Assembly (NCBI GenBank): GCA_035701285.1
Contig: DASSNT010000015.1
Location: forward strand, 20,210-84,209
Direction: 5' to 3'
Origin: DASSBR01 sp035701285
GTDB lineage: Bacteria > Pseudomonadota > Gammaproteobacteria > Natronospirales > DASSBR01
Length of the DNA stretch: 64,000 nucleotides
The position numbers and the translations under genes were made by a program. The notes under the pieces were generated by a model, which searched no databases, was not told the DNA's origin, and saw only the letters and a program-made list of their open reading frames with translations. The stretch's first letter is position 1. Each line of letters begins with the position of its first letter. Below are positions 52,228-59,775 of this stretch, piece by piece.

Positions 52228-53477
52228 GCGCGGCCTCCGATTCGCAACCGGCCGTCGACGGTTTTGCCCTTGGCGCTCGCGGATTCGATCTGCACGTTCA
52301 GCCCTGTCTTTTTCTCGAGCCGGCCACGCAACTCTCCGAGCGTCTGGACGTTCGGCGTGGTGACCTGGATTTCGAGAACGCCGTTGTGCCAGCTCAGCGT
52401 TGTGAGCGTGGTGGATTTGCCGATGCCGCCGCCGAGCGCGCCGAGCATTGCCAGCAAGCCGTTGTCCGGCCCGTCGCCGCTTGCTGCTTTCAGCTGAGTC
52501 AATCGCGATTGCACGCGGCCACGCAGGTCGGCGGTTACGCGGGCGCCGGGCATCGCACGGTGAAACTCAGCCTCGATCGCCTCGTTAAGCTTCGCGTCCT
52601 GCTGGTACAGCCGGTAGTAGCCGACGCCCTGCCACGCGGCCGCCAGCACCAGCCAGGTGCCGGCGAGAACGGCCGCCAACCGCCAGCGACGCCAGCGTTT
52701 TTCCCAGTCGCGACGTGGTCGATAAGAACCCTGGAGCAGATTGAAGCTGTCCGCGGCCGGCAGGCCCGCGCCTGCCAATGATGCTGCTGTTTCACCGGGC
52801 AGTTCTTCGACGCCCGGCATGTCTGCGCCGGCCTCGGCGCAGGCTTCGGCGAGTGCGACGACATCGTGATCTGTCGGATCTGCCGCCTGTATCACAACCG
52901 TTTCCGGGCGGTGCGCGTCATCGAGTTGGGCCAGCTTCAGCGATACGATGGTGTTCGCAAGGGCCTTGTCGCCGACAAAGCCTGCAGCCGGGCCGGTTCG
53001 TACCAGCACGTCACTGCCTTCGACCGCGACATGCCACTGATCGGCGGCCATCGGCAGCAGCAGCATATCCGGCAACAGTACGTCGGCGCGCAAACCGGCC
53101 GTGCTCAATCGCTCAAGCCACGCGTCCATGGCGCTGCGGCGAACGACCGCGACGGGCCGGGCGCCACTGCTATCGGCAGTACCGGCGGCGAAATGCAGAT
53201 GATCGACATCTTCGGCGAGCCGTTCTTCAAGCGCGAAAGGCAGCGCCTGCGCGACCTTTTGCGCGTTCTGGCTCGGCAGCTTGGCGGAAAGGAGGGTGAC
53301 GTGCAGGCCGGGGACGAACACGACGAGCCGGCGGCCTGTTGCCTGCGGGACGAGCGCGTCGAGCTCGCCGTGCTGAATCGCGCCGATCCGGTTATTGCGC
53401 TCGTCGAGCACCAGCCATTCGACCGGCCCGGGCTGATCCGGCTCGCCATGCAGCCTGATGATCAGGCGTTCCGCCAT
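52224..53477 (-). CDS. gspL: Type II secretion system protein L
   Basis: A 417-residue protein. The N-terminal cytoplasmic actin-like domain (about 1-240) binds the GspE ATPase in other systems. A transmembrane helix follows (WRLAAVLAGTWLVLAAAW, about 265-285), then a periplasmic ferredoxin-like domain. Its ATG directly follows the 285-bp inverted-repeat element at 53480-53764, so it no longer overlaps gspK as in a typical compact operon. It overlaps gspM by 4 bases. Confidence 0.9.
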   Translation of the reverse strand: MAERLIIRLHGEPDQPGPVEWLVLDERNNRIGAIQHGELDALVPQATGRRLVVFVPGLHVTLLSAKLPSQNAQKVAQALPFALEERLAEDVDHLHFAAGTADSSGARPVAVVRRSAMDAWLERLSTAGLRADVLLPDMLLLPMAADQWHVAVEGSDVLVRTGPAAGFVGDKALANTIVSLKLAQLDDAHRPETVVIQAADPTDHDVVALAEACAEAGADMPGVEELPGETAASLAGAGLPAADSFNLLQGSYRPRRDWEKRWRRWRLAAVLAGTWLVLAAAWQGVGYYRLYQQDAKLNEAIEAEFHRAMPGARVTADLRGRVQSRLTQLKAASGDGPDNGLLAMLGALGGGIGKSTTLTTLSWHNGVLEIQVTTPNVQTLGELRGRLEKKTGLNVQIESASAKGKTVDGRLRIGGRA

Positions 53478-53479
53478 TA

Positions 53480-53764
53480 GTGGCCTCCCGGGGCGATATT
53501 GTCATGTTCAGCGAGACTGCCCGCGTTCGTGGCAAGGCGGGCCGCGCGGGCAATGGTTGTCGCCATTGGCAAGCGGCGCAACGCTGTCCACGGGCGCGGG
53601 CAGCCTCGCCCAGCATTGTTAATCACCATATAACGGGAACGCCTATGCGCTCCATTGACGGCGTTGCGCTCTCTTGGCAGAGCTACGGCTATACCGCGGT
53701 CGCGCGCCTTGTGAATGAAGCGCATAGGCGTTCTGAACATGGCAATATCGCCCCGGCAGGCCAC
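53480..53764. mobile_element. MITE-like element with terminal inverted repeats between gspK and gspL
   Basis: The ends (53478-53511 and 53733-53766, each 34 bases including TA) are inverted repeats with 32 of 34 matches. TA occurs at both borders (53478-53479 and 53765-53766), like a target duplication. Removing the element and one TA joins gspK and gspL as TAATG, a one-base stop-start overlap. A second 15-bp perfect inverted repeat (53637-53651 with 53719-53733) lies within it. No transposase is encoded. One 87-codon frame (53477-53740, minus) runs through it and ends TAATG at gspL; it is Arg-rich and may be chance. Confidence 0.75.
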
Positions 53765-54729
53765 TACAACGTCCCCAGCGTTTGTCTGATAGAAGTTACG
53801 CCGCCTGTCTGGCCGCGTTGAAGCAGACTGTACATGGTCAGGCTCGAACTGCCAATCTGCGCGGTGGAGATCAGGCGGAAGTAGCTGCTGGCGAGGCCGA
53901 TCGCACCGGTTGTCACGCGTTCTGCCAGTAGGCTCTGAAATTGCGCCACCGACTGGAAGCCGTTGGGACCGCGTTGGGCGACGATGCTCTGTGCCTCGGC
54001 CGGCGTGATGCCTTTGGCCAGCGATGCGATGACCGGCCATGGTGCGGTATTGATATTGATGCGCAGATTGGTGGCGGGCAGCGCGGCCACGAATGGCAGC
54101 AGGCGCTGGTAAACAGGGTAGGTGATGCCTTTTATCAGCAGCAGCTCACTGACGCTGGCAAGTGGCTGGTTGGCGGCAAGATAGGGCACCTCCAGGCCGG
54201 CGTAGTAGCCGTCCTCAGCGCCGGCCGGACGGTGCGGGGCCGCGTCGACATCGATCCAGTCGGCAACTGCGGAGGCAATCGCCGGGTTGATTTGAAGCAC
54301 CGCCAGCAGCCGCTCGAATTGCGCCAGTGCTTCGGGGTTGGTCTTGCCGTTCGCGGCGACCAGGCTGTTTACATTGAACAGCCCTTGCAGGTCGATCAGC
54401 TCGCCGGTGAGCGCGCCGCCCTGAACCGGCAGCGCGGGCAGCTGCGTCGCCCAGTTCTCACCCAGCGAATCCGTCTGGCTGTGCTGGGCGTCGCGCCGCA
54501 GAATCTGCTCGGCCCAGTCGGCGGCGCCCAGCAGATATTCGCGTGCCTGGTCGAGGTGCAGGATGTTGGCCGTGCGGTGCACGTCCAGATTGCGGTCCCA
54601 GAGCATTGCGGTCGACAGGCTCGCGGCGATTGCGAGCACCACCAGCGCGACAAGTACGGCGACGCCGCGCTCGTGGAGCGGGGGTCGGGATTCGGGGTTC
54701 GGGATTCGGGCAGAAGAAGCGCTCATCAC
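53764..54729 (-). CDS. gspK: Type II secretion system minor pseudopilin GspK
   Basis: A 321-residue minor pseudopilin. The prepilin cleavage site is G22 before VAVLVALVVLAIAASL; the missing Glu at mature position 5 is normal for GspK. The large globular domain has DLQGLFNVNSLV and INTAPWPVIASL. Residues of about 7-17 (ARIPNPESRPP) are encoded by the TTCGGG-type repeat, lengthening the leader. It overlaps gspJ by 4 bases. Its TAG stop is formed with the first bases of the inverted-repeat element. With GspI and GspJ it caps the pseudopilus. Confidence 0.92.
   Translation of the reverse strand: MMSASSARIPNPESRPPLHERGVAVLVALVVLAIAASLSTAMLWDRNLDVHRTANILHLDQAREYLLGAADWAEQILRRDAQHSQTDSLGENWATQLPALPVQGGALTGELIDLQGLFNVNSLVAANGKTNPEALAQFERLLAVLQINPAIASAVADWIDVDAAPHRPAGAEDGYYAGLEVPYLAANQPLASVSELLLIKGITYPVYQRLLPFVAALPATNLRININTAPWPVIASLAKGITPAEAQSIVAQRGPNGFQSVAQFQSLLAERVTTGAIGLASSYFRLISTAQIGSSSLTMYSLLQRGQTGGVTSIRQTLGTL
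54681..54710. repeat. TTCGGG-type repeat in the gspK leader
   Basis: About 30 bp of GGGATTCGGG/GGGGTTCGGG units on the plus strand, read on the minus strand as part of the GspK prepilin leader. It lies 19 bp inside the gene from the ATG at 54729. It is the same family as the copies at 4144, 14048 and 55328. Confidence 0.85.
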
Positions 54730-55379
54730 GGCAGCTCCACAACCCGGGTGATCAGGCCCACGTCCTTGAGATCGACCGCGACTTCAACTGCCCGCGGCAG
54801 CCGTTCCAGGTACTCCTGCGCGGGCTGGTTCAGCGGCGGCCATTGTTGCTGCCACTGGCCGGCGGCGTCGAGAAAGCGCAGCCGGAACGCCACGACGTTG
54901 TCGAAGAGCACCTGGCGCAACGGCTCTATTTCGCGCGACCGGTCGAGTACCAGCCACGACAGGCGCACGAGTTTGTCGCCATCGAGTTCGTAGGCCACGC
55001 GTTGCAGCGTGCTGCGCGCATCGCCGAGCGGGTTGGTCCAGCCGCCGTGGGTCAGCACCAGCGCCGGGATATTCTGCGTTGCGCCGGCGAGCGCCGGGCT
55101 GGGCATAGCGTCCACCGTGTCGCGGATCTGGCGCGGCACCGCCTGGCTCAGGTCGCGGCTGAGAATCGTGAAGCCCTGCTGCAACGTTTTCAGCTCGTTC
55201 ATCGACGCCCGCACCGCGTGGCGCTGCCGAAGGATGCCGTTGAGGCCGCCGTAGGCCATTGCAGCGACGACGGCGAAGATCGAGATGGCGACGAGAATCT
55301 CGAGAAGGGTGAAGCCGCGTTGCGGGAGCGGGATTCGGGGTTCGGGATTCGGGGTTCGGGAAGAAGGAAGCGCGCTCAT
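54726..55379 (-). CDS. gspJ: Type II secretion system minor pseudopilin GspJ
   Basis: A 217-residue pseudopilin. The cleavage site is G22 before FTLLEILVAISIF, with Glu at mature position 5. Residues of about 7-19 of the leader (SRTPNPEPRIPLP) come from the TTCGGG-type repeat. GspI, GspH and GspG have leaders of only 8-14 residues. The mature domain has YGGLNGILRQR and YELDGDKLVRLSW, as in GspJ. It overlaps gspI and gspK by 4 bases each. Confidence 0.92.
   Translation of the reverse strand: MSALPSSRTPNPEPRIPLPQRGFTLLEILVAISIFAVVAAMAYGGLNGILRQRHAVRASMNELKTLQQGFTILSRDLSQAVPRQIRDTVDAMPSPALAGATQNIPALVLTHGGWTNPLGDARSTLQRVAYELDGDKLVRLSWLVLDRSREIEPLRQVLFDNVVAFRLRFLDAAGQWQQQWPPLNQPAQEYLERLPRAVEVAVDLKDVGLITRVVELP
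55328..55360. repeat. TTCGGG-type repeat in the gspJ leader
   Basis: About 33 bp, four alternating GGGATTCGGG and GGGTTCGGG units on the plus strand, read on the minus strand as leader codons of GspJ. Orientation relative to the gene is the same as in gspK. Confidence 0.85.
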
Positions 55380-55804
55380 CGTCGTTCCCCCTCATTCGGC
55401 CCCGCCAGTTGCTTTGCGCCGAGACCGGCCGCGGATGGCTTGCCGATAAACACGATCAGGCTGGCGACTTCATCGTCCGGCGCGTCGTCCAGCGCAACAG
55501 TGATGTCCGCACGGCGCAGGTCCGGGTCGACTGTCTTGCTGATGTCGGCGGTCCAGCGCCAGGTCTGGCCGGCCAGATCTTCGGTGCCGTTCTGACGGCC
55601 GGTGTCGGGCCAGGTGGGGGAGGCGCGCAGCAGGGCGGCCTCGTTCATCGCCACCCAATGGGCGAAGGTGCGTTGTTTGAGGTCGAGCGCCGTGCGGGTG
55701 CTGGTGCCGGTCGTGGAAATGACCGCGAGCATGCCGATGCCCAGGATCGCTAGCGCGATCAGCACCTCCATGAGCGTGAACCCGGACTGGCGGGGGCGGT
55801 GCAC
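55376..55804 (-). CDS. gspI: Type II secretion system minor pseudopilin GspI
   Basis: A 142-residue pseudopilin with a short leader ending G8 before FTLMEVLIALAILGIGM, Glu at mature position 5. The mature region has AHWVAMNEAALLRASPTWPDTG, close to the GspI pattern (shortened motif AHWVAMNEA). It overlaps gspJ by 4 bases and lies 12 bp after gspH. GspI starts assembly of the pseudopilus tip complex. Confidence 0.92.
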   Translation of the reverse strand: MHRPRQSGFTLMEVLIALAILGIGMLAVISTTGTSTRTALDLKQRTFAHWVAMNEAALLRASPTWPDTGRQNGTEDLAGQTWRWTADISKTVDPDLRRADITVALDDAPDDEVASLIVFIGKPSAAGLGAKQLAGPNEGERR

Positions 55805-55816
55805 GATTACCCCGTG

Positions 55817-56422
55817 CTAGCGATTCAGCACCTTGGAATCCGGCGGGATGAGCTGAACCTTACCGCTCATATGGCCGCGGACGTGGTAGCTGGCGTTCTC
55901 CCCGGTGCTGGCGACTTCCAGATTGAAGGGTGTGAGCTCACCGCTCGACAGCGCCAGAATTTGTGGCTGCGGGCCTTGCGTCTTCTGCGTGGCTTCGGCT
56001 TCCTCGCCGCTCGCTGAGGCAGGCATACCGTCTATAGCCGACAGTGCGGTTACCGGTTGAGGCAGAGTGATGTGGCGGCCTTCCAGCTGCAAGCGCAGGA
56101 CGACGTTGTCTTCGACACGGCGCTTGCGGAAGGTCGGGTCGTTGGTAATCGGCTGCCAGGTCGTGCCGTCATACATGTAGAACTGGTAGCCGTGCGGCTG
56201 AATTTCGACACCGAACTGCTTGCTTTCCATCACTGCATTTTCGGAAGCGAGCTCCAGCAGCGCGGCGATGCGTCGAGCCGTCTGTTCCTGCGGCGTATCG
56301 CCGCCGAGGGAGGCGGTCGACAGCACCGCGAAACCGGCGACCACGGCAACGATCACCAGCACCACCAGGATTTCCATCAATGTCAGGCCGCGATTGGCGG
56401 CTTGCCTTGAACGCAACATCAA
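55817..56422 (-). CDS. gspH: Type II secretion system minor pseudopilin GspH
   Basis: A 201-residue pseudopilin. The leader ends G12 before LTLMEILVVLVIVAVVAGFA, with Glu at mature position 5. The mature part (ARRIAALLELASENAVMESKQFG, shortened motif ENAVMESKQFG) is typical of GspH. It overlaps gspG by 4 bases. Two Met codons begin the gene, and either could be used. Confidence 0.9.
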   Translation of the reverse strand: MMLRSRQAANRGLTLMEILVVLVIVAVVAGFAVLSTASLGGDTPQEQTARRIAALLELASENAVMESKQFGVEIQPHGYQFYMYDGTTWQPITNDPTFRKRRVEDNVVLRLQLEGRHITLPQPVTALSAIDGMPASASGEEAEATQKTQGPQPQILALSSGELTPFNLEVASTGENASYHVRGHMSGKVQLIPPDSKVLNR

Positions 56423-56862
56423 TTCAGGTTCCAGTTGCCGATGTCGGAGTTGATGCCTTCGCCGCCGGGTTGGCCGTCAGCGCCGAGCGAGTAGATATCG
56501 ATCGTGCCGTGCGTGCCCGGATTCAGGTACTGATACGGGTGGCCCCACGGATCGACCGGAATGCGTTCGAGATAGCCGCTCCAGTGCGGCGGCTCCGGGG
56601 TCGTGCTCGGCTTTTCGACCAGCGCCTTCAGGCCCTGCTCGGTAGTCGGATAAACGTAATTGTCGAGCTTGTACAGGTTCAGCGCCGATTCGACCGCGCG
56701 AATATCCTGTTTGGCCTTGGTGATGCGCGCCTGGTCCGGCTTGCTCATTACCTTGGGCACGATGATCGCGGCGAGGATGCCCAGGATGACAACCACGACC
56801 ATGACTTCAATTAGAGTAAAGCCGCCGTGACGGCGGCCGCGACGGAACGATCTGTGCATCAT
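56419..56862 (-). CDS. gspG: Type II secretion system major pseudopilin GspG
   Basis: A 147-residue major pseudopilin. Cleavage is expected after G14 in RHGG before FTLIEVMVVVVILGILAAI, with Glu at mature position 5. The C-terminal segment YPTTEQGLKALV, then DPWGHPYQY and YSLGADGQPGGEG with calcium-binding Asp residues, is diagnostic. ATG at 56862 or 56859 is possible. It is the first gene of the gspG-N block. No gspE or gspF lies upstream, since the divergent rhombosortase gene begins 63 bp away. Confidence 0.95.
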   Translation of the reverse strand: MMHRSFRRGRRHGGFTLIEVMVVVVILGILAAIIVPKVMSKPDQARITKAKQDIRAVESALNLYKLDNYVYPTTEQGLKALVEKPSTTPEPPHWSGYLERIPVDPWGHPYQYLNPGTHGTIDIYSLGADGQPGGEGINSDIGNWNLN

Positions 56863-56925
56863 TGGATTGCGAATAGTAGGAATGGCAATTAAAGTGAAGA
56901 CCCCATAGTACACCAAACCCATTCG

Positions 56926-57570
56926 ATGGGCGCGCGCGCGATCCGTATAATCAACCCCTCGTCAATATTGAAAGCTCTTCGGGCCGCGTGGCCGGCCGGG
57001 CTTGTTATTGCGGTATGCGTGATCATCGCGTTTGGCGGCGACGGCTGGTACCAGTTGCTCCGGTATCAGCGCGACGCGATCCTGCACGGCGAGTGGTGGC
57101 GTATCGTCACCGGCAATGTCGTGCACCTGGGTCTCGACCATCTGCTGATGGACCTGTCGGGCCTGGTGTTGTTGTGGATTTTGTGTGCGCCCGTGCTGGC
57201 GGGCTGGCGCTGGTTGCTGGCCACGGCGGTCGGGATGCTGTCGGTGGGCTTCGGGCTGCTGCTGTTCACGCCGTCGATCGCCTGGTATGTCGGAATTTCC
57301 GGCGTTTTACACACCTACTGGGCAGCCGGTGCGTTGCTGCTGATTACGCGGCGATACCGCGAAGGCTGGTTACTCATCGCGGCGCTGGCCGTCAAGCTGG
57401 TCTGGGAACAGACGGTGGGGCCGATGCCGTTTTCCGAGGCAACTGCCGGCGGCCCGGTCGTGGTCGCCGCCCATTTGTGGGGTTCGGTCGGCGGGATCAT
57501 CGTCGGGCTGGCCCTGTTGCCCTCGACTCGATTAACTGACATGGGATTGACCGAAAAGGAGTCGACATGA
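56926..57570 (+). CDS. rrtA: Rhombosortase (rhomboid-family protease)
   Basis: A 214-residue polytopic protein of about six transmembrane helices. The HGEWWRIVTGNVVHLGLDHL motif (shortened: GEWWR, then HLGLDHL), catalytic Ser125 in GISGVLH and catalytic His183 in AAHLWGSVGG match rhombosortases. These process GlyGly-CTERM proteins exported by type II secretion. Its position divergent from gspG fits that role. No protein in this window carries a visible GlyGly-CTERM tail. It overlaps fabD by 4 bases (ATGA), so it may share a transcript with fatty acid genes. Confidence 0.82.
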   Translation: MGARAIRIINPSSILKALRAAWPAGLVIAVCVIIAFGGDGWYQLLRYQRDAILHGEWWRIVTGNVVHLGLDHLLMDLSGLVLLWILCAPVLAGWRWLLATAVGMLSVGFGLLLFTPSIAWYVGISGVLHTYWAAGALLLITRRYREGWLLIAALAVKLVWEQTVGPMPFSEATAGGPVVVAAHLWGSVGGIIVGLALLPSTRLTDMGLTEKEST

Positions 57571-58511
57571 AATTTGCCGTGGTGTTTCCCGGACAGGGAT
57601 CCCAGGCTGTTGGAATGCTTGCGGAGCTGGCGGAGACGTCGCCGGTTGTGCGTGAAACCTTCGATGCCGCCTCGGCGGTACTGGGCTACGACTTGTGGCA
57701 GCTTGCGGCCGCGGGGCCGGAAGAGCAACTGAACCAAACCGAGCGGACCCAGCCGGCACTGCTGGCTGCGGGCGTGGCGATCTGGCGGGTCTGGCAGCAG
57801 CGCGGCGGCGCGCGCCCGGATGTGCTGGCCGGCCACAGTCTGGGCGAGTACACAGCACTGGTCGCCGCGGGCTCGATCGGTTTTGAAGATGCAGTCGCGC
57901 TGGTCGAATTCCGCGGCCAGGCGATGCAGGCGGCCGTGCCGGCCGGTTCGGGCGCGATGGCCGCAATTCTGGGCCTCGACGACGACGCGGTGCGGGAAGC
58001 CTGCCGCGAAGCCGCCGGCACCGGCGATATCGTGACCGCGGCCAATTTCAATGCGCCGGGGCAGGTGGTCGTTTCCGGCCACAGCCTGGCCGTGGAACGA
58101 GCGGTGGAGGCCGCGCAGGCACGCGGTGCCCGCCGGGCGGTCGTGCTGCCGGTCAGCGTGCCGTCGCACTGCGCGCTGATGCGTCCGGCAGCCGATCAGC
58201 TGGCCCGGCGTCTGGAAGACGTGGAAATTCGTGCGCCGGAATTGCCGGTCATCCATAACAGCGACGTGACGAGCAAGCAGGACGCGGCAGCCATTCGGGA
58301 AGCGCTGATTGCGCAACTCCATCAACCGGTGCTGTGGGCCGATACGGTGCGGGCGATTCATGCCCGCGGCGCTGAACGACTGCTCGAGTTCGGCCCCGGC
58401 AAGGTGCTGACCGGGTTGACCAAGCGCATCGAGAAGGGCCTCCCGGCCGGGGCCGTCAATGACTCGGTCTCACTGGATAAAGAACTTGAAGAAACTGGAG
58501 CAGATAATTGA
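57567..58511 (+). CDS. fabD: Malonyl CoA-ACP transacylase
   Basis: A 314-residue enzyme transferring malonyl groups from CoA to acyl carrier protein. The nucleophile Ser91 lies in GHSLGEYTALVAAG, and the N-terminal VFPGQGSQ and catalytic His in VPSHCALM are present. It begins inside the rhombosortase stop (ATGA) with AAGGAG upstream, and ends inside the fabG start. It begins the fabD-fabG-acpP-fabF cluster. fabH and plsX, often upstream, are not here. Confidence 0.97.
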   Translation: MKFAVVFPGQGSQAVGMLAELAETSPVVRETFDAASAVLGYDLWQLAAAGPEEQLNQTERTQPALLAAGVAIWRVWQQRGGARPDVLAGHSLGEYTALVAAGSIGFEDAVALVEFRGQAMQAAVPAGSGAMAAILGLDDDAVREACREAAGTGDIVTAANFNAPGQVVVSGHSLAVERAVEAAQARGARRAVVLPVSVPSHCALMRPAADQLARRLEDVEIRAPELPVIHNSDVTSKQDAAAIREALIAQLHQPVLWADTVRAIHARGAERLLEFGPGKVLTGLTKRIEKGLPAGAVNDSVSLDKELEETGADN

Positions 58512-59251
58512 ATTTAAAGAATGAAATCGCGCTCGTGACCGGCGCGACGCGCGGCATCGGCAAAGCCATTACGACCGCACTTGGCGAGGCTGGCGCGACC
58601 GTGCTCGGTACCGCCACCAGCGCCGAAGGCGCCAAACGCATCGATGCGACACTGGCGGAAAAATCGATCAACGGCCGCGGAATGGTGCTCAACGTTACCG
58701 ACTCCGAGGCGATCGACGAGGTCGTCAAGACGATTACGGCGGATTATGGCGCGGTGACGATCCTGGTCAATAACGCCGGCATCACGCGCGACAACCTGCT
58801 GCTGCGGATGAAGCCTGAGGAATGGGCCGAAGTGCTGGATACCAATCTCGGCGCACTATACCGCCTGTCGCGGGCCTGCCTGCGCGGCATGATGAAGGCA
58901 CGCCACGGGCGTATAGTGAATATTTCGTCGGTGGTCGGCGTGTCCGGCAACCCCGGCCAGGCCAATTATTCCGCTGCCAAGGCCGGCATGCTGGGTTTTA
59001 CGAAGTCGCTGGCGCGCGAAGTCGCGTCGCGTGACATCACTGTCAACGCGGTCGCTCCCGGCTTTATCGATACGGAAATGACGCAGGCCCTGACAGCGGC
59101 CCAGCGCGAGCCGATGCTCGCCCAGGTGCCGCTGAACCGGCTCGGCGCGCCCGAGGATATTGCCGCTGCGGTGCTGTTTCTGGCCTCGCCGCAGGCAGGC
59201 TATATCACCGGCGAAACGCTGCACGTCAACGGCGGAATGCTGATGGTCTGA
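58508..59251 (+). CDS. fabG: 3-oxoacyl-ACP reductase FabG
   Basis: A 247-residue NADPH-dependent SDR. Motifs TGATRGIGKA, NNAG and the catalytic Ser/Tyr/Lys (ISSVVG, YSAAK) are intact, unlike the SDR at 41803. It reduces 3-oxoacyl-ACP. The start is TTG at 58508, forming a TTGA overlap with the fabD stop. No other in-frame start precedes the NADP motif. Confidence 0.95.
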   Translation: MNLKNEIALVTGATRGIGKAITTALGEAGATVLGTATSAEGAKRIDATLAEKSINGRGMVLNVTDSEAIDEVVKTITADYGAVTILVNNAGITRDNLLLRMKPEEWAEVLDTNLGALYRLSRACLRGMMKARHGRIVNISSVVGVSGNPGQANYSAAKAGMLGFTKSLAREVASRDITVNAVAPGFIDTEMTQALTAAQREPMLAQVPLNRLGAPEDIAAAVLFLASPQAGYITGETLHVNGGMLMV

Positions 59252-59304
59252 GCGATTGGCTCTGAAATTGTCCCGAAATTGTAGATTGCATGAGGGTATT
59301 CCAA

Positions 59305-59310
59305 TACAAT
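59305..59310 (+). promoter_or_regulatory. Putative -10 box upstream of acpP
   Basis: TACAAT, about 95 bp before the acpP ATG, in an AT-richer stretch between fabG and acpP. No convincing -35 box lies at 16-18 bp. A separate promoter is expected because ACP is very abundant in most bacteria. Confidence 0.35.
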
Positions 59311-59404
59311 ACGCTCCGCAGTCCCGGCCGCCGAGCTTCGGCGACTGTCATTAAGCCGGCGAGTCCGGTACTGTTTTTTCCTGGTTTGGGAGGATGAATT
59401 TGCT

Positions 59405-59647
59405 ATGAGTAGCGTCGATGAACGGGTTAAGAAGATTGTCGTCGAACAGCTGGGCGTCAAAGAAGAAGACGTCAAGCCGGAAGCATCTTTCGTCGATGAT
59501 CTGGGCGCCGATTCGCTCGACACGGTGGAGCTGGTAATGGCGCTCGAGGAGGAGTTCGAATGCGAAATCCCCGACGAAGATGCCGAAAAGATCACCACCG
59601 TTCAGCAGGCGGTCGACTACGTCAAGGAACATCTCGGCAGCGCCTGA
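59405..59647 (+). CDS. acpP: Acyl carrier protein
   Basis: An 80-residue acidic protein. Ser37 in GADSLDTVE receives the phosphopantetheine arm. It carries the growing chain in fatty acid synthesis and in lipid A and lipoate pathways. GGGAGGA lies about 12 bases before the ATG. The 153-bp gap upstream is the largest in the cluster and holds a promoter candidate; a long hairpin follows the gene. Confidence 0.98.
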   Translation: MSSVDERVKKIVVEQLGVKEEDVKPEASFVDDLGADSLDTVELVMALEEEFECEIPDEDAEKITTVQQAVDYVKEHLGSA

Positions 59648-59701
59648 TTCGAGATTCCTCCCGAAGCCGCTGTCACGGCCGTGACGGCGGCCTGATTCTA
59701 T

Positions 59702-59752
59702 CCATGACGCACCATACCGGAACATCTGTTCCGGTTTTGGCGTGCGCCATGG
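59702..59752 (+). other. Nested hairpin between acpP and fabF
   Basis: The inner stem ACCGGAACA (59716-59724) pairs with TGTTCCGGT (59727-59735) across a TC loop. An outer stem, CCATGACGCAC (59702-59712) with GTGCGCCATGG (59742-59752), has 10 of 11 pairs. Only TTTT follows the inner stem. It could partly terminate or protect the acpP mRNA, giving more acpP than fabF transcript. Confidence 0.65.
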
Positions 59753-59775
59753 AGTTTGAGCAGAGGTAAACGCAA

